Of a stretch of 64,000 nt of DNA, positions 16,861 through 25,206 are shown piece after piece. This stretch comes from CAYUIG01 sp964444685 (GTDB taxonomy: Bacteria; Gemmatimonadota; Gemmatimonadetes; Longimicrobiales; RSA9), in NCBI GenBank assembly GCA_964444685.1, contig CAYUIG010000010.1, forward strand, positions 16,176 to 80,175, in the 5' to 3' direction. Both the position numbers and the translations under genes were made by a program. Numbering within the stretch: the first letter of the stretch is position 1; the number at the start of each line of letters is the position of its first letter. Under the pieces are notes generated by a model, which saw nothing but the letters and a program-made list of their open reading frames with translations, was not told where the DNA came from and searched no databases.

Positions 16861-17349
16861 TCAGTGACTTTCGTAGACCCGCAACGCTCCAGCGGAGTCC
16901 CAGGCGACCACGTCGAAGTTCTGGCGGAAGCCGGGAACCTCCATTCCCGGGGAGCCGGCGGGCATGCCACCCACGCCGAGCCCGGCCACGCCTGCAGGCT
17001 TCTCCTCCAGCAGCCGCTTGATCGAGGACGCGGGCACGTGTCCCTCGATCACGTAGCCGTCCACTTCAGCGGTATGACACGAGTAGAGCGCAGCGTGCAC
17101 GCCCAGCCGCGCCTTGTCGGCATCGAGCGCGGCCGCGTTGCGGTTCACGACCTCGACGTTGAATCCGTTTTCTTGCAGGTGCACGACCCACTGGTGGCAG
17201 CAGCCTCACGTGGGGGTCAGGTACACCGTCAGCGGTATGCCCTCGGCCACGGCCGTGTTGGCGCCGTCGGCGGCGTCCTGGCCGGAGCCGGGACTGCACG
17301 CCGCTCCGGCGAACAGCGCAATCGCGAGCAGGGCGTTTCGGCGGTGCAT
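16861..17349 (-). CDS. DUF411 metal-binding-like protein, candidate selenoprotein (in-frame TGA)
   Basis: One reading frame from ATG 17349 (GGAGGAG Shine-Dalgarno just upstream) to TGA 16863-16861 encodes 162 residues if the internal TGA at 17208-17206 is read through. The N-terminus is a signal or lipoprotein peptide (MHRRNALLAIALFAGAAC). Residues 40-53 read LTVYLTPT-x-GCCHQ, where x is the TGA. DUF411 proteins have a conserved PTCGCC at this site, so the TGA replaces exactly the first Cys of a CxCC-type metal or redox motif. The downstream part is fully conserved: WVVHLQENGFNVEVV, then SCHTAEVDGYVIEGHVPA, then GGMPAGSPGME. A short stem with GGUC in its loop begins 13 nt after the UGA. The gene is either a Sec-containing DUF411 protein or a fresh nonsense allele. 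DUF411 members are linked to copper handling. Confidence 0.65.
17176..17193 (-). promoter_or_regulatory. Candidate bacterial SECIS-like hairpin
   Basis: On the mRNA, nucleotides 13-30 after the UGA can fold as CAGUG / CACCUG with one bulged C and a 7-nt loop beginning GGUC. The apical G pair lies 18-19 nt after the UGA, within the spacing known for bacterial SECIS elements; E. coli fdhF also has GGUC at its tip. The stem is only five pairs, so the call is tentative. Confidence 0.4.
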
Positions 17350-17456
17350 CGCTCCTCCGTTCATCGGGAAGTGCGCCGTCCGGGCGCACGCGCGAATATA
17401 CCCCGCCACGCGGTCCGGGTCACCATCCGGCGCGCGTTGTGCACGGAGGTGCGGGC

Positions 17457-18194
17457 ATGTACGAGGAGATCCTGTCCAGGACGGCGCACCGGCCCTTCCC
17501 GGTGGCGAAGGGTCCATGGGTGGCGTTCCAGTCCTGGCGCCGTCAGCTCTTCGCGCACTGGCCCGTCGAGCCGGAGCGACTGCGCGGGCTCGTGCCGACC
17601 GGCCTGGAGATCGACACGTACGAGGGCCGCGCGTGGGTGACCGCGACGCCGTTCGAGATCTGCCGATTCCATGCGCGCGGACTGCCGCCGCTCCCGCCCG
17701 TGAGCGAATACCTCGAGCTGAACCTGCGCACCTACGTCACGCGTGAGGGCATCCCGGGCGTCTGGTTCTTCAGCCTGGACTCATCGAGCCGCACTGCGAC
17801 CGCGGGCGCACGCACATTCTACCGCCTCCCGTACTTCAACGCGCGCATGTCGCTCGAACAGGAGGGCAACACGATCCACTTCGAGAGCCGGCGCGAGGAC
17901 GGAACCGCGAAATTCAGCGCCCGCTATGAACCCTCGGGTCCGCCTGCGCTCGCGGAGCCCGGGTCGCTCGAGTACTTCCTCGTCGAGCGCTACCTGCTCT
18001 ACGCGCGACTGCACCGCGGCGGCCTGCTGCGCGCGCACATCCATCACGGACCCTGGCTGCTCCAGCCCGCCGAGGCTCATGTCGACGTGGTGGAGCTGCT
18101 GCGCGCCGGCGGCATCGAGGAGACGTCGCCGCCGACGCTCGTGCATTACACCGCGCAGCAGGACACGCTCGTCTGGGGGCCCGAGGCGGCCTGA
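17457..18194 (+). CDS. DUF2071 (YqjF-like) protein
   Basis: The protein has 245 residues with the DUF2071 pattern: FAHWPVEPERLRGLVPTGLE near the N-terminus, TPFEICRFHARG, then ELNLRTYVTREGIPGVWFFS and ARTFYRLPYFNARM. The fold is acetoacetate-decarboxylase-like; the function is unknown. ATG 17457 follows GGAGG by eight bases; a GTG at 17439 would add six residues. It diverges from the DUF411 gene across 107 bases, which likely hold both promoters. Confidence 0.85.
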   Translation: MYEEILSRTAHRPFPVAKGPWVAFQSWRRQLFAHWPVEPERLRGLVPTGLEIDTYEGRAWVTATPFEICRFHARGLPPLPPVSEYLELNLRTYVTREGIPGVWFFSLDSSSRTATAGARTFYRLPYFNARMSLEQEGNTIHFESRREDGTAKFSARYEPSGPPALAEPGSLEYFLVERYLLYARLHRGGLLRAHIHHGPWLLQPAEAHVDVVELLRAGGIEETSPPTLVHYTAQQDTLVWGPEAA

Positions 18195-18253
18195 CCTTGC
18201 ATCGCGCGCCTGCGCGCCGCTATCTGTGCGGCTGACTCCAGCCGGAGACCCCG

Positions 18254-20668
18254 ATGTTTCCCAGCGATCTGCGCGCCGCGACGCGCGCGATTCTGCGGGC
18301 GCCGCGCACAGCCGCCGCTGCGGTGCTGTGCATCGCCCTCGGCTCCGCGGCCGTGACCGCGGTGCTCTCCCTCCTCTGGGCCACGCTGCTTCGCCCGCTT
18401 CCTTTCCCCGATGCGGATCGGCTGGTGCGCGTGTGGATCGACAGCCCGGCGCAAGGCGAGCGCGGCGAGCCATCGTACGCCGACATCGAGGACCTGCGCA
18501 CGCTGCGCGCGTTCGACCGCGTCGAGGCGACGGCGCGCGCGCGTCTCGTCATCACTGGACGCGACGGTGCGCGCAGGACGGAAGGCGAGGCGGTGACGGC
18601 GGGCTACTTCGATATGGTGGGCGCACGCGCCGAGCTCGGGCGGCTCTTCACGCGCGACGAATACGACGACGGTGCGTCGCGGGTGGTCCTGCTTTCGCAC
18701 GCCGCGTGGGGTTCGCTCTTCGGCTACGCACGCGATGCCATCGGCGCCACGATCGAGACGTCGAGCGGAACGCGCACCGTCGTCGGTGTGCTGGACACAT
18801 CGTTCAGCGGCACGATCGAGGAAGACAGCGGCGATCTCGAGTTCTGGATTCCGATCCGTCAGTGGATCGAGCCGGCCGCGCGCAGTGATCGAAATTTCGC
18901 GGGTACGTGGATCCTCGCGCGGCTCGCGCCGGAGCGCACCATCGTCCAGGCTCGCACGGAAGCGCAGACGCTCGGGGAACGCCTCGCCGCACTCCACCCG
19001 CTCCAGCGCGGCGACGCCACGTTCGAGGTCGAGCCGCTGAGCGAGAACTGGCGGGCGGGCCTGCGACGTGGTACGTGGCTGCTCGTTGCGGCCGCAGGTC
19101 TGCTGCTGGTGGTTGCCGCGGTGAACGTGGCCGGACTGCTGCTCGCACGCGCCGTGTCGCGCCGGCGCGAACTCGCGGTGCGAACCGCGCTCGGCGCTTC
19201 GCCCGGACGTATCACGCGGCTGCTGCTCCTCGAAGCGTTGATGATCGCCGCGGTGGGCGGTGCAATCGGCATCGCGAGCGGACCCGCCATCTTCGGACTA
19301 TTCCACCGTCTCGCACCCGTCGACATTCCAGCGTACGTGCCGCTCGGTGCGGATCCCGCCACGTCCATCATGGCCGCCGCCGTGCTCGCACTCACGGCCG
19401 TGCTGGCCGGCATTGCACCCGCGCGCATTGCAACGCGCGGTGACACGGTGAGCACACTGCGCGAGGCCGGACGCGGTTCGACGCCCGGGATCCGCGAGCG
19501 TCGCTGGGGCAACGCACTCGTGATTGCGGAGGTGGCCACTACGGTGGTGTTGCTGGCATCCGCGGGACTGCTGCTCCGCTCCTACCGCGCACTCGGCGAT
19601 GCGGACCTCGGCTTCCGCACGGAACGACTGCTTCGTGTCGGCCTCTTCGCGGACATCGAGGGAGAAGACGCACTCCGCTCACTCCATGCGCGCGCTCGCG
19701 AGCGACTGCTGCGCGTGGACGAGATCGAGAATGCTGCGATGGTGTGGCCCACAGTGCCGATGTGGGCGGCCGTGCGCGTGCCGGTACACTTTGCGGGAAT
19801 GCCGGAGGACTCGCGCACGCGCGGCTACGCCGTGAGCTGGTACCGCACCGACGACGAGTTCTTCGATCTCGCGGGGATCCCGTTGCTCGCGGGCCGCGCG
19901 TTCGATGCACGCGATGCTGCGGATGCCGCGCCCGTCGCGGTGGTGAGCGCGTCGCTCGCGGAGCGCATGGGTGGTGCGTCGCGTGCACTCGGCGCCACGG
20001 TCGATTTCGATGGGACGTCATATCGTGTGATCGGCGTGGCGGAGGATGCCGTGTTCACGACGGCGCGTGCGCCTCGTTCCGAGCACGAAGTTCTCTACAC
20101 GAGCATCGTGCAGCTGCCGCCGGCCGGTGTGGTGAGCTTCGTGATGCGCACGCGCACGCCGGACCCTGCGCACGCGCTCCCGGCCGTACGGGCGGCGCTC
20201 GCCGAAGTAGCACCACGTGCCGTCCTCGACTGGACCGATCCGGTCGAGCGCGCGCTCGGCGACCGGTACGTGACGGATCGTTTCCTCGTCGCGCTCACCG
20301 GAGCTTTCGCGGCGGCGGCACTCGTGCTTGCGGCTGTCGGGCTGTTCGCCGTGCTCGCACACGTGGTCGCGCGCACACGCAGCGAGTTCGGCGTACGCCG
20401 CGCACTCGGTGCGACGCGTGCGCGCATCGTGCGCGGTGTCGTCGGCCGTGCCGTTCGCACCGTCGGTATCGGCCTGGCCGTCGGACTGGGAGCGGCTCTC
20501 ATCGCGAGCCGTGCGCTGTCGGGCGTGCTGTTCGGCATCGGCCGATTCGACGCGTGGTCCTACGCCGCTACCGCCGCCGTGCTGCTCACGACCGCCGTGG
20601 TCGCGGCGGCGTGGCCGGCGGCGCGGGCCGCGTCGGTAGCGCCCGCGGAAGCCCTGCGATCGGACTGA
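18254..20668 (+). CDS. ADOP-type duplicated FtsX/MacB-like permease
   Basis: The protein has 804 residues. An N-terminal transmembrane helix (AAAAVLCIALGSAAVTAVLS) is followed by a MacB-like periplasmic domain to about 270. Three helices then carry the FtsX signature SRRRELAVRTALGASPGRIT (about 300-320). A second, similar half follows, with the linked signature RTRSEFGVRRALGATRARIV and three terminal helices. This is the ADOP arrangement, named from Acidobacteria and also common in Gemmatimonadota. No ABC ATPase gene is adjacent, so its partner must be encoded elsewhere. It could export peptides, lipids or small molecules; the substrate is unknown. Confidence 0.88.
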   Translation: MFPSDLRAATRAILRAPRTAAAAVLCIALGSAAVTAVLSLLWATLLRPLPFPDADRLVRVWIDSPAQGERGEPSYADIEDLRTLRAFDRVEATARARLVITGRDGARRTEGEAVTAGYFDMVGARAELGRLFTRDEYDDGASRVVLLSHAAWGSLFGYARDAIGATIETSSGTRTVVGVLDTSFSGTIEEDSGDLEFWIPIRQWIEPAARSDRNFAGTWILARLAPERTIVQARTEAQTLGERLAALHPLQRGDATFEVEPLSENWRAGLRRGTWLLVAAAGLLLVVAAVNVAGLLLARAVSRRRELAVRTALGASPGRITRLLLLEALMIAAVGGAIGIASGPAIFGLFHRLAPVDIPAYVPLGADPATSIMAAAVLALTAVLAGIAPARIATRGDTVSTLREAGRGSTPGIRERRWGNALVIAEVATTVVLLASAGLLLRSYRALGDADLGFRTERLLRVGLFADIEGEDALRSLHARARERLLRVDEIENAAMVWPTVPMWAAVRVPVHFAGMPEDSRTRGYAVSWYRTDDEFFDLAGIPLLAGRAFDARDAADAAPVAVVSASLAERMGGASRALGATVDFDGTSYRVIGVAEDAVFTTARAPRSEHEVLYTSIVQLPPAGVVSFVMRTRTPDPAHALPAVRAALAEVAPRAVLDWTDPVERALGDRYVTDRFLVALTGAFAAAALVLAAVGLFAVLAHVVARTRSEFGVRRALGATRARIVRGVVGRAVRTVGIGLAVGLGAALIASRALSGVLFGIGRFDAWSYAATAAVLLTTAVVAAAWPAARAASVAPAEALRSD

Positions 20669-20671
20669 CCG

Positions 20672-20887
20672 CTACTCGTCGATCTCGCGGCCCAGTCCGG
20701 CTTCCTCGATGTCCGAGCGCGTGCCCGGCTTCATTCCCTCGCCGGGCCGCTCCGGATTGAGGTCCTGACGCGGCTGCCCAGCGGCACCCGAACGGTGCGG
20801 CTGCGCTTCGGTCGTTTCCCGTGGCGACCCGGGGTCTCCAGGGATGCGGTCGCGCTCCGGCGGCCGTTTCTTCTCTACCTTCTTCAT
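20672..20887 (-). CDS. Small hydrophilic protein
   Basis: The protein has 71 residues, highly charged and Pro/Arg/Glu-rich, starting MKKVEKKRPPERDR and ending EEAGLGREIDE. It is probably disordered. A strong AAGGAGG Shine-Dalgarno lies five bases before the ATG at 20887. It is convergent with the ADOP gene, three bases apart. I recognise no family; the strong ribosome site is the main support. Confidence 0.6.
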   Translation of the reverse strand: MKKVEKKRPPERDRIPGDPGSPRETTEAQPHRSGAAGQPRQDLNPERPGEGMKPGTRSDIEEAGLGREIDE

Positions 20888-20973
20888 GGTGCCTCCTTCG
20901 CAGCATCGGGGTGCAAGCGGCAGGCCGCGGCGCGGATCGTGCGCGTGCGCGCCCATGAACAACGGAGGGACGA

Positions 20974-21126
20974 ATGGCGGGAAGGCAGCTGACCGATGCA
21001 TGGGGCGACCGCTGGGACGCGCGTCAGGAGGGCGCACAGCGGGACTCGGCCACGCGCGGGATCGACGCGAAGGCGGACCCCGAGGGCTACGCTAACCCGC
21101 CCGAGCGTCCGGGCGTCGACGACTGA
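20974..21126 (+). CDS. Small hypothetical protein upstream of ligD
   Basis: An open frame of 50 codons starts at ATG 20974 (MAGRQLTDAWGDRWDARQEG) and ends PERPGVDD. A CGGAGGGA Shine-Dalgarno precedes it by three to five bases, and its stop lies five bases before the GTG of ligD, so it may be co-transcribed. The sequence is polar with no transmembrane segment and no recognised domain. It diverges from the 71-residue gene. Confidence 0.5.
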   Translation: MAGRQLTDAWGDRWDARQEGAQRDSATRGIDAKADPEGYANPPERPGVDD

Positions 21127-21131
21127 CGCCC

Positions 21132-23033
21132 GTGCCGAAGTCAGCCCGTGCGACGCGTGCACCGAAGCTGCCGGCGGTGCCCGCCCCGCAGCTCGCAACG
21201 CTCGTCACCGATGTGCCGGCGGGCGACACGTGGCTGCACGAGATCAAGTTCGACGGCTACCGCATCCTCGCCGCGATGGCCGGCGGCGAATGCCGTCTCG
21301 TCAGCCGCAACGGCAACGACTGGACGGGCAGCTATCCGCGCGTCGCGAATGCGGTGGCCGGACTCGACGCCGAGTCCGTGCTGATCGATGGCGAAGTCGT
21401 CGTGTTCGATGAGCACGGGATCAGCCGCTTCCAGGAACTCCAGAACGCGCGCGGCAGTTCACGGCTGCATTACATGGCGTTCGATCTGCTTCACCTCGAC
21501 GGCGAAGATCTGCGCAGGCGCCCGCTGCTAGAGCGCAAGCAGCTTCTGAAGGAGCTGCTCGACACGTCGAAGGGCGATGTGATCCGCTACTCCGACCACG
21601 TCGTGGGCCACGGCGACGCCTTCTACCGGCAGGCCTGCACGTCCGGCCTCGAAGGCATCATCTGCAAGCGCGCCGATGCGAAGTACACGACCGGCCGCAA
21701 CCGCGACTGGCTGAAAGTAAAGTGTCTCAACCGGCAGGAGTTCGTCATCGTCGGCTTCACGGAGCCGCAGGGATCGCGCACGGGACTCGGCGCGCTGCTG
21801 CTCGGTGTGTACGACGACGACGTCCTTCGATACGCAGGCAAGGTCGGCACCGGCTTCACGACGAAGTCGCTGCGCGAACTGCGCAAGCGCCTCGAGCCGC
21901 TGGAGCGCGACACGCCCGCGTTCGAGAACGCGCCGCGCGGCGCACGCGCGCGCGACGTGCACTGGATCGAGCCCGAGCTCGTGGCGGAAATCGCGTTCAC
22001 GGAGTGGACGACGGACGGCTCTGTCCGCCATCCATCGTTCCAGGGACTGCGGGAGGACAAGGACCCGCGATCGGTCGTGCGCGAGGAGCCTGCGCAGGGG
22101 AAGGGACGTGCGGCGTCCGCGTCGCCGAAACGGAGTGCCTCGAAGAAGGCCGGCACGGTGAAGATCGCGGGCGTCACGATCACGAGCCCGGACCGCGTCG
22201 TGTACGAGGAGCAGGGCGTCACGAAGCTGGAGCTCGCGCGCTACTACGAGTCCGTGATGGACCGCATGCTGCCGCACCTGCTCGACCGCCCGCTCACGCT
22301 GGTGCGCTGCCCGTCGGGTGCACATCGCCAGTGTTTCTACCAGAAGCACTGGGGTGAAGGGATGCCGGAGAGCGTGCCGCGCGTGATGGTGGAGGAAAGG
22401 GACAAGACCGAGCCGTACATGTACATCGATGGCCCGACCGCGCTCATGGCGCTCGTGCAGCTCGGCGTGCTCGAGTTCCACACGTGGGGCTCGCGACGCG
22501 ACCGCCTGGATCGCCCCGACCTGCTGATCTTCGATCTCGATCCCGACGAAGCGCTGCCGTGGGCGCCGGTGCAGGAAGCGTCGCTACGGCTGCGCGACCG
22601 GCTGAAGGAGCTGGGCCTCACGAGCTTCGCGAAGGTCACGGGCGGGAAGGGTGTGCACGTCGTCGCACCGCTGGCGCGTCGTGCGGGCTGGGACGAGGTG
22701 AAGGATTTCGCCGAGGCGATCGCGCGCGAGCTGGTGAAGGCGGAGCCGAAGCGCTACACGGTGACGATCGCGAAGAAGGCGCGCACCGGAAAGATCTTCG
22801 TGGACTATCTCCGCAACGCGCCCAACTCGACAGCGATCGCCGCGTTCTCGACACGCAACCGCGAGGGTGCGCCGATCGCGGCGCCGATCTCGTGGCGCGA
22901 ACTGGAGAAGGCGTCGTCGCTGCCCAGGTACACGATGCGAAAGCTCCCGGGCCAGGCCGATCCGTGGCCAGGCTGGCGGGAGCTGAAGCAGTCGGTCACC
23001 GCGGCCATGCGCCGCGAGGTCGGACTGCGGTGA
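21132..23033 (+). CDS. ligD: Two-domain ATP-dependent DNA ligase LigD (ligase plus polymerase)
   Basis: The protein has 633 residues for bacterial non-homologous end joining. The ligase comes first: the adenylated Lys is K39 in EIKFDGYR, followed by IDGEVVVFD, GLEGIICKR and DWLKVKC. A basic linker (about 320-345) leads to the primase-like polymerase domain, with HLLDRPLTLVRCPSG, the catalytic DLDP and TGGKGVHVVAPL. The N-terminal or middle phosphoesterase domain found in Pseudomonas-type LigD is absent. No ku gene lies in the window. GTG 21132 is five bases after the preceding small ORF. Confidence 0.92.
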   Translation: MPKSARATRAPKLPAVPAPQLATLVTDVPAGDTWLHEIKFDGYRILAAMAGGECRLVSRNGNDWTGSYPRVANAVAGLDAESVLIDGEVVVFDEHGISRFQELQNARGSSRLHYMAFDLLHLDGEDLRRRPLLERKQLLKELLDTSKGDVIRYSDHVVGHGDAFYRQACTSGLEGIICKRADAKYTTGRNRDWLKVKCLNRQEFVIVGFTEPQGSRTGLGALLLGVYDDDVLRYAGKVGTGFTTKSLRELRKRLEPLERDTPAFENAPRGARARDVHWIEPELVAEIAFTEWTTDGSVRHPSFQGLREDKDPRSVVREEPAQGKGRAASASPKRSASKKAGTVKIAGVTITSPDRVVYEEQGVTKLELARYYESVMDRMLPHLLDRPLTLVRCPSGAHRQCFYQKHWGEGMPESVPRVMVEERDKTEPYMYIDGPTALMALVQLGVLEFHTWGSRRDRLDRPDLLIFDLDPDEALPWAPVQEASLRLRDRLKELGLTSFAKVTGGKGVHVVAPLARRAGWDEVKDFAEAIARELVKAEPKRYTVTIAKKARTGKIFVDYLRNAPNSTAIAAFSTRNREGAPIAAPISWRELEKASSLPRYTMRKLPGQADPWPGWRELKQSVTAAMRREVGLR

Positions 23034-23037
23034 GGGT

Positions 23038-23310
23038 TCAGACGGTGGCCCGGCGGATGTCCTTCGCGCCCGCGCGCGTGCCGAGGCCGACGGCGGTGCC
23101 GAAGATCAGGGCCGTGCCCGCGCCGACGAGCGGCAGCAGCCACACGACCGGAAGGGCCGCCGCGCCCGCGACCACGCCCGCGACGACGGGCGCCGAGGGC
23201 TTCTGCACATCCTCCACGTACCGCAGGCGCGACCCGACGAAGCGCCGGCTCTGAAGGTAGCCGACACCGGCCGTCGCGCCGGCCGCCAACAATCCCAGGA
23301 GTTCGAACAT
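23038..23310 (-). CDS. Small membrane protein
   Basis: The protein has 90 residues with an N-terminal helix (MFELLGLLAAGATAGVGYLQ), a basic stretch (SRRFVGSRLR) and two further hydrophobic segments (about 42-60 and 63-80). It ends AGAKDIRRATV. AAGGAGG is positioned five bases before the ATG at 23310, with the same leader AAGGAGGCACC as the 71-residue gene at 20887. It is convergent with ligD, four bases apart. The function is unknown. Confidence 0.65.
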   Translation of the reverse strand: MFELLGLLAAGATAGVGYLQSRRFVGSRLRYVEDVQKPSAPVVAGVVAGAAALPVVWLLPLVGAGTALIFGTAVGLGTRAGAKDIRRATV

Positions 23311-23358
23311 GGTGCCTCCTTTTCCATCCATACGCCGCACCCGGACCGCGGGTTTCCG

Positions 23359-24708
23359 GTGACCACCCGCGTCGGCCCGCCGGTCCTGCTCATCGTAGCG
23401 GACGGCGACGCGCCGCGCGAACGGATCCGGGGCGGCGACCGGCGTGTCTGCCGCTGGTCCGCCGACGTCGCCGTACCCGACACGTTCACCGGCGATCCCG
23501 AACAGCCCGACACCTTCGCATGGCTCGCACACGCGAGCGCGGTGAGTGTCGTGCTCGACCTCGAGGATCGCGCGCGTGCGGAGCGCATCGCCGGCGCCGT
23601 GCGCACGGTCCGTCGCGATGCGGCCGTGCTGATGCTCTGCCGGGACTGCGATGACCTCCCCGGCGACGGGACACTGGCGCGCGCCGGCCGGCTGCGCGAT
23701 GTCCTGCGTCTCGATCTCGACGAAGAGCTGGAGCGCCTCGAAGCAGAGCGGCGCGTCTGGCTGCTGCGCGACTTCGTGCACGGCGGCGACATCATTCCAC
23801 TGCTCATCCATCCGGATCCCGATCCCGACGCGCTCGCCAGTGCATTCGCGCTGCGCGCGCTCCTCGGCGGCGACCCGGAACACATGCCGATCGTCTGCAC
23901 CGCGCCGATGTCACGGCCGGAGAACACGCGCATGGCCCAGCTGCTCGACGCGCAGGTCACGGTGGTTCCGGAAGACGAGATCCGGCGCATGGAACGCGCG
24001 ATCGCCGTGGACATGCAGCCGTCCCAGTTCGACCGTCCGCGCTTCGCCATCGTCGACCATCATCCGCCTGTCGAACACATCGAGGCGGAGCTGCGCGACG
24101 TGCGGCCCGACTACGGCGCGACCGCCACGATGGTGACCGAGTACATGCGCGCCGTGATGCCCGGCGGGCTCGGAACCGAGATCGCCACCGCGCTGCTGCA
24201 CGGCATCCGCACGGACACGGATGGCTTGCGGCGCGGTGTGATCCGCGAGGATGTGGCCGCGTATGCGTTCCTGCAGGAACGCGCCGATCCGGTACTGCTG
24301 CGCCGCTTCGAGCGGCCCGCGTACAGCGTGGAGGCAGCACGCGCACTGGGCCGCGGGGTGTCACGCCTGCTCACCGCCGGCGACGTGGCCGTCTGTCATC
24401 TCGGCGATCTCGCGGAGAATCAGGCGCACCTGCTCGCGGAGGCGGCCGACTTCTGCCTCGGCGTGGAGAACATCCTGTGGAGTGCGAGTGCCGCGCGCAT
24501 CGACGGCACGCTCGAACTGTCGCTGCGTCATCTCGGCAGCGAGCCGGGCGCCGATTCGCTGGCTGCAAAGCTTGCGGAGGACGGCGGCCAGGGCGGCGGT
24601 CACGCCACGATGGCGCGCGTGCGGTTCAGGCGCGCGCCCGAATCGGAGATGACGGAGGAGGAGTTGCTCGAGCGGTTGTCGGCGGCGGTGGCTTCGCTCT
24701 CCGCCTGA
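23359..24708 (+). CDS. DHH/DHHA1-family phosphoesterase with extra N-terminal domain
   Basis: The protein has 449 residues. Residues 1-120 form a Rossmann-like or TrkA-N-like domain (VLLIVADGD; VSVVLDLEDRARAERIAGAV; VLMLCRDCDD), lacking a full nucleotide-binding GxGxxG. The phosphoesterase core follows, with LLIHPDPDPDALAS, VDMQPSQFD and IVDHHPP. The C-terminal DHHA1 motif is GGGHATMARVRF. Similar proteins cleave nanoRNA, pAp or cyclic dinucleotides. The window also encodes a canonical NrnA at 35508, so this copy probably has another substrate. It ends directly against the convergent gene at 24709. Confidence 0.82.
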   Translation: MTTRVGPPVLLIVADGDAPRERIRGGDRRVCRWSADVAVPDTFTGDPEQPDTFAWLAHASAVSVVLDLEDRARAERIAGAVRTVRRDAAVLMLCRDCDDLPGDGTLARAGRLRDVLRLDLDEELERLEAERRVWLLRDFVHGGDIIPLLIHPDPDPDALASAFALRALLGGDPEHMPIVCTAPMSRPENTRMAQLLDAQVTVVPEDEIRRMERAIAVDMQPSQFDRPRFAIVDHHPPVEHIEAELRDVRPDYGATATMVTEYMRAVMPGGLGTEIATALLHGIRTDTDGLRRGVIREDVAAYAFLQERADPVLLRRFERPAYSVEAARALGRGVSRLLTAGDVAVCHLGDLAENQAHLLAEAADFCLGVENILWSASAARIDGTLELSLRHLGSEPGADSLAAKLAEDGGQGGGHATMARVRFRRAPESEMTEEELLERLSAAVASLSA

Positions 24709-25143
24709 TCAGTCCTCGAGGACCACGCCAAGATCGTCCGGCGCGCGGCCCTGCAGGATCGAATCGATCACCTCGCGCGCGTACGCCTCGGACTTCTGAT
24801 CCGAGTCGAGGCCGCGGATGTGCGACAGCACGAGCCGCTCGCCGTTCGCACACTCGAGCCCGACGTACGCGGACGGAAACCACTCGCGCACGCCGGTCGG
24901 CGCTTCCTCTTCGTGCGGCACGCCGGCCACACCGAGGCGCGCGTCGCCACTGGCGAGCGCAGCTACGATCCGGTCCCACGAGTCGTCCAGCGCGAACGTC
25001 GTCGATGCGACGAGGTTCGGGATGCCGCCGATCAGCAGCGCGACATCCAGCGCGACCTCACCCTCGCCTTCGTTCACCACGGCGTGGTGCACGACCGGGA
25101 ACGGGCCCGCAAGGAAGACCGGGATCGCCGGAGAGTCCATCAT
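24709..25143 (-). CDS. Hypothetical protein
   Basis: The protein has 144 residues if it starts at the ATG at 25143 (MMDSPAIPVFLAGPFPVVH); a second ATG follows at 25140, and GGAG lies four to seven bases upstream. It is acidic and soluble with no signal peptide. It contains DDSWDRIVAALASGD and SEAYAREVIDSILQGR. No family is recognised. It is tail-to-tail with the DHH gene and precedes no gene on its own strand closely, so it is a single-gene unit. Confidence 0.6.
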   Translation of the reverse strand: MMDSPAIPVFLAGPFPVVHHAVVNEGEGEVALDVALLIGGIPNLVASTTFALDDSWDRIVAALASGDARLGVAGVPHEEEAPTGVREWFPSAYVGLECANGERLVLSHIRGLDSDQKSEAYAREVIDSILQGRAPDDLGVVLED

Positions 25144-25206
25144 CAACTCCGTCGAAGTGCTGGGAAGCGGTTGCGTTCGGTACACGCGAGCCGCGCCCGG
25201 GATCCG

